From Spirosoma endbachense (GTDB lineage: Bacteria; Bacteroidota; Bacteroidia; Cytophagales; Spirosomataceae): a DNA stretch of 64,000 bases. Each line of letters begins with the position of its first letter. The stretch's first letter is position 1. Shown here in pieces: positions 16,434 through 25,332 of this stretch. The stretch covers positions 1,577,749 to 1,641,748 of the forward strand of contig NZ_CP045997.1 in the NCBI RefSeq assembly GCF_010233585.1, given 5' to 3'. Both the position numbers and the translations under genes were made by a program. The notes beneath the pieces were generated by a model, which saw only the letters and a list, made by a program, of their open reading frames with translations, made no database searches and was not told the DNA's origin.

Positions 16434-17582
16434 CTACTGCCAATAGGCGAATTTCTTATTCGTAAAAATCGATTTGGGAATCATGGCATGGACACCCAGC
16501 GTTTGATCGACTACCTGACTTACTTCGAAATCAACAGCGGTGCTGGCAATCGATAACGCTTCGTTGAACGTAAAGCCCAGTTCGTCCCGAATGAATGCAC
16601 AGGCTTCTGAAAGCGCATTTTTCATGGCTTTATTCAAATCTTTATCCAACCCAACGGCAATGAAATGCGTTGGCGTTTCGGCGCGGGGCAGTTTCAGCGT
16701 TTTTCCTTTGTGAACGATAAATTTAACCGTTAGCGTGATTGCCGTCTCAATCGCAACGCCACTCACTTCGCCATTTCCCTGCGCTCCGTGGCCATCACCC
16801 GTGGTAAACAAACCACCCGGAACCGACACCGGCAGGTGTAATGTCGTTCCTTTTGTCAGGTGCTTGATGTCTAGATTTCCACCAAAAAATCCGGGTGGGA
16901 TTGAGCTAACGCGGCCCGTTTCCGCCGGTGGCGACAAGGCCATAACACCCATAAATGGCCTCAGTGGAATCTCGACGCCCTCTTTTAATAACGCGACTTT
17001 TCGTTTGGCATCATAGCGGTATACGAACGTCTCACGGGTTTTAACCTCATCCGGTATACCACCTCCGCCTGGCCAGACACTGTTTACGCCAAAACCAGCC
17101 GGAAAGGTCAGGTCAAGAATGCGAATTTCAAGGCTGTCGCCGGGCTGAGCCCCTTCGATGTATACCGGACCAGTCAGCATATGACCCCGAATGCCTGATG
17201 GTTCGGGTTTCACATTTTTCATGATCGCAATGACTTCCTGCGCGTGTGCATCGACAGGCAACTGATTCTTGGCGTAAAATTCTTCCGGATTGGTCCGGCT
17301 AACACCCGACGGATTTACGGTCTGAATTTCAACCACATCACCATCTTTTACTTTATAGACAGACGGTACATCAGCCCCAAAATAGCCGTAAACCATATTT
17401 TCCGGCAACGATCGAACAACGTGATCAGGCTTGAGTAACATAGACTCCAGGGATGGCTCAGCCGGAGCCGCGTCATGACCAGTTATCAGGTTGGATACGT
17501 CAGTGGTGATGCCACCCAACGAGAGAGCCGCCAGGCCGTTTCGGGTTGTTTTGTGTAGAAATTTACGTCTGGATGTTTTCAT
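16434..17582 (-). CDS. Exported acetamidase/formamidase family protein
   Basis: This 382-residue protein of the FmdA_AmdA family would hydrolyse short amides to ammonia and the acid. The ATG at 17582 (MKTSRRKFLHKTTRNGLAAL) gives a twin-arginine signal, so the enzyme is likely exported folded; 17639 is open but less natural. Family segments include GIRGHMLTGPVYIEGAQPGDSLEI near 150, PGFFGGNLDIKHLTKGTTLHLPV near 250 and GGLFTTGDGHGAQGNGEVSG near 280, the region that carries the metal-site residues. It is full length. The gene stands alone between two unrelated genes; the physiological substrate is unknown. Confidence 0.85.
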   Translation of the reverse strand: MKTSRRKFLHKTTRNGLAALSLGGITTDVSNLITGHDAAPAEPSLESMLLKPDHVVRSLPENMVYGYFGADVPSVYKVKDGDVVEIQTVNPSGVSRTNPEEFYAKNQLPVDAHAQEVIAIMKNVKPEPSGIRGHMLTGPVYIEGAQPGDSLEIRILDLTFPAGFGVNSVWPGGGGIPDEVKTRETFVYRYDAKRKVALLKEGVEIPLRPFMGVMALSPPAETGRVSSIPPGFFGGNLDIKHLTKGTTLHLPVSVPGGLFTTGDGHGAQGNGEVSGVAIETAITLTVKFIVHKGKTLKLPRAETPTHFIAVGLDKDLNKAMKNALSEACAFIRDELGFTFNEALSIASTAVDFEVSQVVDQTLGVHAMIPKSIFTNKKFAYWQ

Positions 17583-17729
17583 TGGGTTGTATTGTTGATT
17601 GAAGCGTATGATTAAGAGTCCCTCAAGATAAAAGATCAACGGCGAAGTAGTAGCTTCGTCCTCGTTTTATCGTCAATTTTAGTTGAGTCTGGCCCAAACA
17701 ACCAGTCTATTCCACCAGTTAAACCCTAA

Positions 17730-19217
17730 ATGGAACTTCATTTGCCTGTGACCTCTCCCTCTTCTGCCGTCGACTCATCGGCTCCAACCAAATGGATCAT
17801 TCTGGGCACAGTCATGTTCGGAACGTTCATGTCGACGCTCGATAGTAGCATTGTCAATATTGCCCTACCAACAATTCGCCGTGAATTAGCCGCTGGCGAC
17901 AGCGTTGAATGGGTCGTGCTTTGTTACCTGCTAACCACAACCAGTACGTTGCTTATCATGGGCAAATTGTCGGACTGGGTTGGTCGCCGACAGCTATACA
18001 TTACGGGGTTTAGTGTTTTTGTAGTAGGATCATTGTTCTGTGGACTTGCCTGGAGCCTCTGGTCGCTAGTTGCTTTTCGGGTGTTACAGGGGTTAGGTGC
18101 CTCCATGATTTACGCCATCGGACCAGCCATTATCAGTGATGCTTTCGCCCCGCGCGAGCGTGGTCAGGCTCTGGGCTTAATGGGCTCGGTTGTGGCAGCG
18201 GGTTCCAGTGCAGGGCCCGTAATTGGGGGCCTGTTACTCGGCAAATTTGGCTGGTCGAGTATTTTTTTCGTGAATGTTCCGATTGGTTTACTGGCAATCT
18301 GGCGCGCCTGGACAATACTCCCCAAAAGCCCAAAAGTTACCGGACAACGCTTTGATCTGGTTGGCGCTGGTCTTTTTCTAGTGGGCGTTACGACACTACT
18401 GACCGGGCTGGATTTTGGCCCTGAGCCACATTATGGCTGGAATGACCCTCTTGTCATCGCACTACTGTCAATCGGGGTAGTTCTGATCCTGTTTTTTCTG
18501 CTCTGGGAAATGCGGGTTAGCGAACCCATGTTACGGCTCGGCCTATTCCGAATTAAACCCTTTACGGCCGCCATTTTGGCCGCCTTTTGTGGATTTGTTG
18601 CGTCTGGAGCCAATCTGTTTGTTATACCCTTCTTTTTGCAGCAATTGCTGGAACTAAATCCCGAACGGGCAGGGCTAGTGCTGCTGGCCGGACCTTTAAC
18701 ACTCAGCATTATTGCCCCGCTGGGTGGCTATTTATCGAGTAGAGTCAGCACCCGCTGGTTATCGAGTACGGGCTTACTGATTACGGCCTGTGGCTATTTC
18801 GCCTTTTCGTTTCTGGATACTAGCTGGGACTGGACAGACGTGGTTTGGCGAAGTTCACTGGTCAGTTTAGGTTTTGGCCTGTTTCAATCGCCAAACAGCA
18901 GTAGCGCCCTCAATGCCGCACCGCTGACACAGCGGGGAATTGCCAGCAGTATGATTGCCTTTATGCGCAATCTAGGGTTTGTAGTCGGTATTGCTCTGGC
19001 TGCCGCTGTTTGGTATAGCCTCCGGAATCGATATGGCGTAGCCCATTCTGTTTCACCGGAAAGCGCCGTTGCTCAACTTCTGGGCATGCATTATGTCTAC
19101 CTCACAATGACAGGTCTGGTATTGATGGGCGCGCTTATTTCGTTTACACGCGGCACTACGCCACTGCCATCCCCGTCAATCGATTCGGGCAATACGGTGC
19201 CGGGAGCCACTGCTTAG
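17730..19217 (+). CDS. MFS drug exporter, DHA2 (EmrB/QacA) family, 14 helices
   Basis: This 495-residue inner-membrane proton antiporter has the 14-helix layout of DHA2 pumps. Motif DSSIVNIALPTI (motif D1) is near residues 38-50, motif A as GKLSDWVGRRQL near 77-88, and motif C as AAGSSAGPVIGGLLLG near 155-170. These features predict efflux of hydrophobic compounds, but no periplasmic adaptor (EmrA) or outer-membrane factor gene is adjacent. It starts at ATG 17730 and is transcribed divergently from the acetamidase gene. The substrate is not predictable. Confidence 0.9.
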   Translation: MELHLPVTSPSSAVDSSAPTKWIILGTVMFGTFMSTLDSSIVNIALPTIRRELAAGDSVEWVVLCYLLTTTSTLLIMGKLSDWVGRRQLYITGFSVFVVGSLFCGLAWSLWSLVAFRVLQGLGASMIYAIGPAIISDAFAPRERGQALGLMGSVVAAGSSAGPVIGGLLLGKFGWSSIFFVNVPIGLLAIWRAWTILPKSPKVTGQRFDLVGAGLFLVGVTTLLTGLDFGPEPHYGWNDPLVIALLSIGVVLILFFLLWEMRVSEPMLRLGLFRIKPFTAAILAAFCGFVASGANLFVIPFFLQQLLELNPERAGLVLLAGPLTLSIIAPLGGYLSSRVSTRWLSSTGLLITACGYFAFSFLDTSWDWTDVVWRSSLVSLGFGLFQSPNSSSALNAAPLTQRGIASSMIAFMRNLGFVVGIALAAAVWYSLRNRYGVAHSVSPESAVAQLLGMHYVYLTMTGLVLMGALISFTRGTTPLPSPSIDSGNTVPGATA

Positions 19218-19260
19218 GAACCGGACGACCTCTAAATGTAAGGTCGTCCAGTATAACTTT

Positions 19261-19671
19261 CTATCGCTTCGGCCCAATTGAATCGTAGATGACAACTTTT
19301 TCCCACAGCGATGAATAATTTTTTCGAAAATCATCGTGAATCGGGTGTTTCTGATAGCTCTCCTCATCGGCAGGGCTATCGAAAAAACAGAGCCAGGAAT
19401 AGGCGTATTTCCGCTCAATAACATCGCGGGTTGTGCCAGCCGGAGTACCAATATGCACTAGTTTAATGGTAGGACATTTCGCCAGTTTATTCAACCCTTC
19501 CAGCAGTTTGGCCTTGTCGGATGCGCTATCTGGCTTTTTCAGGTAGAAAAGCACATGGTGCACAAACAGTTCTTTGGGGGCCATTTCAGCCATACTCGTT
19601 GCGGGAATAGCAGCACTTAAGCCTGCCGCGACACTACTTTTAACGAATGTTCTGCGTGATTGCTCGTTCAT
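19261..19671 (-). CDS. Exported Dabb-domain (stress-responsive alpha/beta barrel) protein
   Basis: The 136-residue product begins MNEQSRRTFVKSSVAAGLSAAIPA, a twin-arginine signal. It continues with a dimeric alpha/beta barrel: LFVHHVLFYLKKP at the first strand and helix, HIGTPAGTTRDV in the middle, and SWLCFFDSPADEESYQKHP before the end. Dabb proteins are small dimers with varied activities, some of them enzymes of polyketide or haem-like compounds; no catalytic role can be deduced here. It converges on the DHA2 exporter and is divergent from the GntR regulator across roughly 300 bases. Confidence 0.8.
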   Translation of the reverse strand: MNEQSRRTFVKSSVAAGLSAAIPATSMAEMAPKELFVHHVLFYLKKPDSASDKAKLLEGLNKLAKCPTIKLVHIGTPAGTTRDVIERKYAYSWLCFFDSPADEESYQKHPIHDDFRKNYSSLWEKVVIYDSIGPKR

Positions 19672-19969
19672 AAACGCTTCCGGTTGGTAATCAAAACGGT
19701 ATTTGTCCGCTTATAGAAGCAAAAATGAGCAACAGATTGTCAGCAAGCAACTCCCGAAGTTTTCTAATTCACAAAAGTTGCCAATTGCTTACTCATTACG
19801 GATATAAACACCGTCAATCCGCTGCTTCTCACGTTACATCAGGTTTAATCATAAGAAGGAACATTGTATATTTACAAACTGACCAACGTGCGAATGCCCT
19901 CTTCTGTTTGATCAACAGAACAATACTCAACTCAAGCATTTGCAGCTCATTGACCGGTCTATTGAATTG

Positions 19970-20770
19970 ATGGAAAAAAAACGGGCAACGGCTCTACTAG
20001 CAACCGATAAAGCGAAATTCATCGCGCTTAGCGAGATCATTATTGAAAAGATAAAAACTGGTGAGTTAAAGCCAGGCGATCAGATTCCGTCTGAAAATGA
20101 GCTCATTAAAACCTTTAAAATAAGCAATACAACGGCCCGAAAAACGCTGCTTGCCATCGAATCCAAAGGCTGGGCCCGACGCATAAAGGGGAAAGGAACG
20201 TATGTGCTTAATCGAACGGAAGACCACCATTTATTACGCACACTCGGTTCCATCTATGCCACCCGGCGAGGTTTTCACGATAGTCTGATTGCCGAAGGGT
20301 TCACGCCAAAGAATATAGTACTGGAGAAAACAGTGCTACAGGATGGAATTTCATCGGAGATAAATGGGCGGCATTTTATCATTGATGGGCCTGTTCTAAA
20401 ACTGCATCAACTTCGCTATGCCGATGAGCTGCTCATCAAGGACGAGGTCAAATACATTTCCCTGACACTTTGCCCAAAGATCAATAAAATACCAACGGAG
20501 GTCTCTTATTTTAAAGTCTACGAAAACAATTATCATCTGAAAATCAACGAGGTTCAACAAACATTGGGTGTGAAAATTCTGGAGCCCAACACCACTAATT
20601 TTGAACTGAGTAAGCCAACGCCAGTTTTTGTACTGGATAGTGCGGTTATCTGCACCGGCGATAAAGTTGTTGAAATCGAGCAATCGTATTACCACGGCGA
20701 TAAATACAAATTTGCCGTTATCGCGAGCCCTGAATACGATTATCGCCCTGCCAATCCGGTCACTTCGTAA
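19970..20770 (+). CDS. GntR-family (HutC/UTRA) transcriptional regulator
   Basis: The 266-residue protein has an N-terminal winged helix (KFIALSEIIIEKIKTGELKPGDQIPSENELIKTFKISNTTARKTL, about residues 18-65, followed by GKGTYV) and a C-terminal UTRA ligand domain. The latter includes PVLKLHQLRYADELLIKDEVKYISL and a terminal EIEQSYYHGDKYKF. The ATG at 19970 (MEKKRAT) is preferred over a TTG at 19940. It converges on and overlaps the 3' end of the SGNH hydrolase gene by 11 bases, so it is placed at the end of the sugar locus. The UTRA domain normally binds a sugar or sugar phosphate, which fits control of that locus; the palindromic boxes near 34.3 and 35.6 kb are candidate targets. Confidence 0.85.
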   Translation: MEKKRATALLATDKAKFIALSEIIIEKIKTGELKPGDQIPSENELIKTFKISNTTARKTLLAIESKGWARRIKGKGTYVLNRTEDHHLLRTLGSIYATRRGFHDSLIAEGFTPKNIVLEKTVLQDGISSEINGRHFIIDGPVLKLHQLRYADELLIKDEVKYISLTLCPKINKIPTEVSYFKVYENNYHLKINEVQQTLGVKILEPNTTNFELSKPTPVFVLDSAVICTGDKVVEIEQSYYHGDKYKFAVIASPEYDYRPANPVTS

Positions 20771-21467
20771 ACCACTTCATCAATTCAGTAGCAATAATTT
20801 CGTGCCCTTCCAGGTTCGGGTGATTGACGTGCGACATGTAGTTGACCAGGTCGCCACGAGCGGCAATCCGCTTAAATTGCGCATAAGGATCGGCCAGGCC
20901 CGTGTGGTATTTTTCAGCTAGTTGCTTAATCTGCTGAACGTGCGGCTCCAGTGGGTTTGTCCGATCCAGAATGTCTAATCGCTTGTCGGGAGAAGGCGTT
21001 AACAGCACGACTTTTATGTTTCGGGCGAGCGCTGCCTGAATCATCTGACCCCAGGCTTCTTTTACCTTGCCGATCTCGGAGAATCGGTCATTCAGGGCGT
21101 AATCAATAAACAAAACATCGGGCTTATGAACCAGTACATCCTGTTCAAATCGGGTTTGTCCTTTTATGGAATTCTCGCCCCCAATGGCGGTAACAATCAC
21201 ATTGATAACGGCATACGGATATTGATCCTTCAATTTTTTAAGCACCAGATTCGGATAGGATTCCAGTGTATGAACTTCGTGATCGTGCCAGAAACCCGCC
21301 GGTACTGAATGCCCATGAAACACCAGATTGATTGTCCGATTTTTGGGCCAAACCGTGTTCAGTTCCTTTCTGATATCGGCTAAATACGTAGTTGAGTCGG
21401 CCCGTTGAGCCATCAGCCGAACTGATAAACCCAGCAGACAGATCAGTAGAAAAAGTTTTCTTAACAT
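20760..21467 (-). CDS. Secreted SGNH/GDSL-type hydrolase
   Basis: This 235-residue protein has a signal peptide (MLRKLFLLICLLGLSVRLMA). The nucleophile block reads FHGHSVPAG, with GHS instead of the usual GDS. The Gly and Asn blocks (AIGGENS; DYALND) and the C-terminal catalytic pair in SHVNHPN (His) are present. SGNH enzymes remove acetyl or other acyl groups from sugars, or act as lipases. As the last gene of the glycan locus, right after an alpha/beta hydrolase, a deacetylase acting on substituted oligosaccharides is the best guess. It lies 33 bases downstream of the alpha/beta hydrolase gene, so an operon is likely. Confidence 0.8.
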   Translation of the reverse strand: MLRKLFLLICLLGLSVRLMAQRADSTTYLADIRKELNTVWPKNRTINLVFHGHSVPAGFWHDHEVHTLESYPNLVLKKLKDQYPYAVINVIVTAIGGENSIKGQTRFEQDVLVHKPDVLFIDYALNDRFSEIGKVKEAWGQMIQAALARNIKVVLLTPSPDKRLDILDRTNPLEPHVQQIKQLAEKYHTGLADPYAQFKRIAARGDLVNYMSHVNHPNLEGHEIIATELMKWFTK

Positions 21468-21500
21468 AGTCGTGATAGTTTTAAAGCCGTAGCGGCTGTA

Positions 21501-22445
21501 TCATTTCCGTTCAGTCAACAGATATTTCTCAAACCAGTCGGCCAGTACACCTAAATCCGACTCCCAGGTCTCATCCCAACCATGAGCACCACCCTGATGA
21601 ATAATCAACTGAGCCGGAACGCCTGTTTTTTTTAGCTGGGCAATAAACCGCTCTGACTGTTCCAGAGGAATGATGGGGTCAACGGTTCCATGCAAAATTA
21701 ACGTCGGTGGATCATCGGTAGAAATCTGATGATAAGGCGACAGTTTCTGCATTATCGCCAATTTCTCGTCTCTCGACTTTCCTTCTACACCAAACTGCGG
21801 CCAGTACCGACGTACCGTATCGCATTCGACAAACAACCGTCCAGGGTTTCCAAAATTAACCAAATCGGCGGGTGGGAAGAAACAGGCAACGGCTTGCACC
21901 CGACTGGAAACGCCATCGACTGGATCGATGGTCGCCGAGGCATCCTTCTGAATGGAATCAGGCTGCGAAGGCAGCCCTACGCCGGTACCGATCGATAGAG
22001 AGATATGGCCGCCTGAACTCATGCCTGACATACCCAGCCGATTGGGGTTAACGCCGTATTCGGCAGCATGAAACCGAATAAAACGCACAGCCCGGTGCGC
22101 ATCCTGAATGACTTCGCTCACCTGAAATTTCGGGGCAGATCCGTGAATGACCAGAAATACCGTTTGACCCCGATCCGTAAAATAATGGAAGTGCTTACGG
22201 CGCTTTTCAATCATGCTGATGTCGGAGTGCCAGCCTCCACTCAACACGAAGATGACACCAATTCCATTGGGTTTGGCGGGTTTCAGAATATCCATCGTAA
22301 GCGCAGTACCAAACTTATGGTCGTAAATAACGTCCTGAATTCGGGCAGGCTCTTTGGCGTTCAGCTGGCCAGATTGCCCTAATGAACCAATCGGTTTGAT
22401 TAACCCAATCAACGCAAAGAGGCAGCACCACACATACTTTTTCAT
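21501..22445 (-). CDS. Secreted alpha/beta hydrolase (esterase/lipase type)
   Basis: This 314-residue product with signal peptide (MKKYVWCCLFALIGLIKPIGSLG) shows a complete alpha/beta hydrolase. The oxyanion region is LSGGWHSD, the nucleophile elbow GMSGMSSGGH, the acid HGTVDPIIPL and the base GGAHGW. The form matches BD-FAE/acetyl-esterase-like enzymes, which remove ester groups from polysaccharides. It begins 12 bases after the GH106 gene and is followed closely by the SGNH hydrolase, all on one strand. A carbohydrate esterase role in the same pathway is inferred from that context. Confidence 0.82.
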   Translation of the reverse strand: MKKYVWCCLFALIGLIKPIGSLGQSGQLNAKEPARIQDVIYDHKFGTALTMDILKPAKPNGIGVIFVLSGGWHSDISMIEKRRKHFHYFTDRGQTVFLVIHGSAPKFQVSEVIQDAHRAVRFIRFHAAEYGVNPNRLGMSGMSSGGHISLSIGTGVGLPSQPDSIQKDASATIDPVDGVSSRVQAVACFFPPADLVNFGNPGRLFVECDTVRRYWPQFGVEGKSRDEKLAIMQKLSPYHQISTDDPPTLILHGTVDPIIPLEQSERFIAQLKKTGVPAQLIIHQGGAHGWDETWESDLGVLADWFEKYLLTERK

Positions 22446-22457
22446 AGCCTTGTGTAC

Positions 22458-25205
22458 TCAGTTTTTTACGATCTGAACCGTAACCGGCCCCAACAGACCT
22501 GACTTGATCAGGGGCAATTTATCCCAGGGAACCAGGTTCTTATTAGCTTTGGTGATGTTTGTTTTGGTGTATTTTTCACCAGTTATAGCATCGCCGGTTA
22601 ACCGGTTCGACCAGGTGTTGGCAACATCGATACGCAACGAGTTGGCACCCGTTTTAATAGCGTCAGTAATATCGACGCGGTAAGGCGGTGTCCAGACGAT
22701 GCCCAGGGACTTGTTATTCAACCACACCTCTCCTACTTTCGTCAGATCACCTAAATCGAGATAGACCCGCTGCCTGACCGTAGCTGCAACGGGCTTATAG
22801 TCAAATGTTTTCTGGTAAGTGGCTGTTCCTGAAAAGTAGCGGATGCCTTTTTGCTCCGATTCCGTCCAGGAAATTAATTTGGGAAACGTAGCCGATTCGG
22901 GTGCGCCCCAACCTTTGGGGAAGGTTAGATTCCAGGGGCCATCCAACACCAAGGCGGGTTTCGTTGCGTTCAGTATGTCAAAATCAGCATTGGTGACTTT
23001 AGGGCCAGAAGTTGCCGAAGTTTTGCTGAATACGACAAAATAAGCTCCATAAGGTGGAAGCGACACAGGCACATTGATTCGGTCATTTTCCTGCTTATAA
23101 ACAGATATGGGCACAACCGATCCAGAAATTGGGTCCCAGATTTCGGGCGTTTTCGCCTGTTGCCGGAAATGGCATTCTTTAGATACCCATTGATTGGTGG
23201 TGTTGCGAATCAGGTAAAAATCCAGTTCATCGCGCCGATAGTGAATGTAATCCAGTGGCGTATAGCGTTGATCTGCTTTCTGGCCAGCATAGCTAAAATC
23301 AGGTGGAATATGGAGTGCCGCCAAGGCGGGCATTGCCGGTTTCTGTTCGACCAATGTGGCTCCCTGTTCGCTCAGTTTTTTGAGTTTCGCCCGCGCTTCC
23401 GATGGTATACGGCCCTCATTTCCAATGCTCAGAACCTTGTAACGCCCGACACCAGGCAACACCCAGCTGCCCTTTTCGACGGTCAGATCCCGCATTAAAA
23501 CTTCGGTATTGACCACTTCATAATCATACCCTGCCCCAACCGTAAACCGTGTATTCTTGGGTGGAATCAAATTCGGCACATTATCGCCGTAATAATGAAG
23601 CACATCAGCCACAAAATCAGCCTGTTGAAGAATGAATGAGATACGGCCCAGGTAATCGTTAAACGGCTTGACCTTCGGCCACCAGGTGTTCCGATCATTG
23701 TAATGAGTGCCGGCAAAATAAGCAATTCCAGGATGACCCATCTCCTTTGGATTGTGTGGAAATCCGTGAATGACCAGCCGGTTCATGCCTTCGCAGAAGG
23801 CCCGGTCAGCTAAAGGTTTCAAGTCAGATGGTCCCTCCTGCCAGTCCCAGTAACTGGTGAACGATTCTTCTTCAACAATGCCTCGCTTGTAGATATGCGA
23901 CGCAGCCGCAATTTCTTTCACCAGATAAAGCATATCGACCAGGCTATCCTTGTCGTTTTCCATAAAAAACGTTCGGTTGTACCAGTACTCTCCGCGCGGC
24001 ACATCCAGCGCCCCCAGCGCCTTCAGCGTTTCGACCGGAATGTGGTGTAAATGGCCCGGCCCGCCCGATTCGGAAATGATTTGCAAACCGTAGCTGTTGC
24101 AAATTTCCTTCGCTTTCCGGTAATGGTTGTTGATCATCAACTCCGACAGGGTTTTGTCGAAATCGAACTGGAAGTTTTTGGCGACTTCCGGCTGGTAATG
24201 CTCAGGATTATAAATAGCGGGCAAAAACTTGTAAAGGTCGTAGCCGTGCAGTTTTTTGAACGCTGCCGGTAAGGTTGGCGTCCACGTAAATTCTTTGGCT
24301 TCATAACTGGCCAGGTATAGGTTTTTGAGCGCACTCTTCCGAAAATCGCCGATGAGTGGTTTCAATCGGTCGATGAAATACATGACGTGCATCCGCGTAG
24401 CCGTCGAATCAAAATGATCGATGATAGGGCCAACGGAATTGGGGGTTGGGCGGATCAATTGCTCCCCCGAATTGGAGCAGATATACCGATAAACTTCCCA
24501 CTCACCCGCTGGCGCTTTCCAGGTCAGTTCTTCTTTTTTAGCATCGAAAAAGGCCGAGATATTGATAATTTTCGTTGTGTCGAGTTGTGCCTGCTGGCCA
24601 GCCGGAAGGGCAATTACGGCTACTTCTTCGTGATAGGCGGGTTTGCCATCCGGGCCATACGCAATTGGCCTTGGTTTGCCCTGCTTGTCGGGTGGGATGG
24701 CTGGAAACGGTAACCGAACGGTCGACTGGCTCGAACCACTGACCGTCGTTTTGGAGAAGTAAAGCGTTTTGGCTGCGTGCTGGGGCTTCACCCAGGTTCC
24801 GCCCGCATTCCAGCTACTGGCCAAGTTCAAGCCTACCTCCAGCCCCAGTTTACCCGCTTCCCGAATGGCCATGTGAATCGTTTTTACGGATGCGTCGCTC
24901 ATAAAAGCCGGTCCTGCCGGGATAATCTGATTCGGATCGCTGGCGGGTGGCAATCCAATTTCAAAAATATCGACTCCACCCAATCCGGCCTTTTTGATGG
25001 ATGTCAATTCTTCCTTCAATCGAACCGTATCGACATACCCATTCAACCACCACCAGTACACTTTGGGCCGGGCATGAATGGGTGGATTTTTGAATCCTTC
25101 CCGTAAACTTGTGTAGGTGACTATATCGACTTGAGGTCTTATGCTATGAAACGAAACCATAGCCACAAGTAGCCCAAATCCCAGCAGGGAGAAACTACGT
25201 TTCAT
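22458..25205 (-). CDS. GH106-type alpha-L-rhamnosidase
   Basis: The 915-residue secreted enzyme starts with a signal peptide. It matches the glycosyl hydrolase 106 pattern: FKNPPIHARPKVYWWWLNGYVD near residue 37, GLGGVDIFEIG near 74, LGLEVGLNLASSWNAGG near 120 and IISESGGPGHLHHIP and RGIVEEESFTSYWDWQEGP in the catalytic region. A C-terminal jelly-roll (TYQKTFDYKP, YLDLGDLTKVGEVWLNNKSLGIVWTPPYRVDIT) binds or stabilises. The family removes alpha-linked rhamnose from pectic and other glycans. It is at the heart of the locus with SusC/D and esterases, so the target is probably a rhamnose-containing polymer. The end of the enzyme overlaps no neighbour, and 127 bases with a hairpin separate it from the upstream large gene. 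Confidence 0.85.
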   Translation of the reverse strand: MKRSFSLLGFGLLVAMVSFHSIRPQVDIVTYTSLREGFKNPPIHARPKVYWWWLNGYVDTVRLKEELTSIKKAGLGGVDIFEIGLPPASDPNQIIPAGPAFMSDASVKTIHMAIREAGKLGLEVGLNLASSWNAGGTWVKPQHAAKTLYFSKTTVSGSSQSTVRLPFPAIPPDKQGKPRPIAYGPDGKPAYHEEVAVIALPAGQQAQLDTTKIINISAFFDAKKEELTWKAPAGEWEVYRYICSNSGEQLIRPTPNSVGPIIDHFDSTATRMHVMYFIDRLKPLIGDFRKSALKNLYLASYEAKEFTWTPTLPAAFKKLHGYDLYKFLPAIYNPEHYQPEVAKNFQFDFDKTLSELMINNHYRKAKEICNSYGLQIISESGGPGHLHHIPVETLKALGALDVPRGEYWYNRTFFMENDKDSLVDMLYLVKEIAAASHIYKRGIVEEESFTSYWDWQEGPSDLKPLADRAFCEGMNRLVIHGFPHNPKEMGHPGIAYFAGTHYNDRNTWWPKVKPFNDYLGRISFILQQADFVADVLHYYGDNVPNLIPPKNTRFTVGAGYDYEVVNTEVLMRDLTVEKGSWVLPGVGRYKVLSIGNEGRIPSEARAKLKKLSEQGATLVEQKPAMPALAALHIPPDFSYAGQKADQRYTPLDYIHYRRDELDFYLIRNTTNQWVSKECHFRQQAKTPEIWDPISGSVVPISVYKQENDRINVPVSLPPYGAYFVVFSKTSATSGPKVTNADFDILNATKPALVLDGPWNLTFPKGWGAPESATFPKLISWTESEQKGIRYFSGTATYQKTFDYKPVAATVRQRVYLDLGDLTKVGEVWLNNKSLGIVWTPPYRVDITDAIKTGANSLRIDVANTWSNRLTGDAITGEKYTKTNITKANKNLVPWDKLPLIKSGLLGPVTVQIVKN

Positions 25206-25251
25206 AAGAAAGGAGGTTGGGTTTAAATGTAAAGCCGCAAGGCTTTTCGTG

Positions 25252-25317
25252 AAGAGCGCAACGATTATGCAGAGTACGTTAACTTTTGCGGCCTCTGCGG
25301 AATCCTCGCGCTCTTTG
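25252..25317. repeat. Intergenic imperfect hairpin (GAAGAGCGCAACG type)
   Basis: GAAGAGCGCAACGATTATGC with GAG at the end pairs with CTCTGCGGAATCCTCGCGCT plus CTTT (19 of 24 positions). It lies between two genes of the glycan locus and is the sort of GCAAAGAGCGCGAGG repeat common in intergenic DNA of this phylum. It may reduce read-through into the GH106 gene. Confidence 0.5.
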
Positions 25318-25332
25318 CGTATAAAAAGTTTA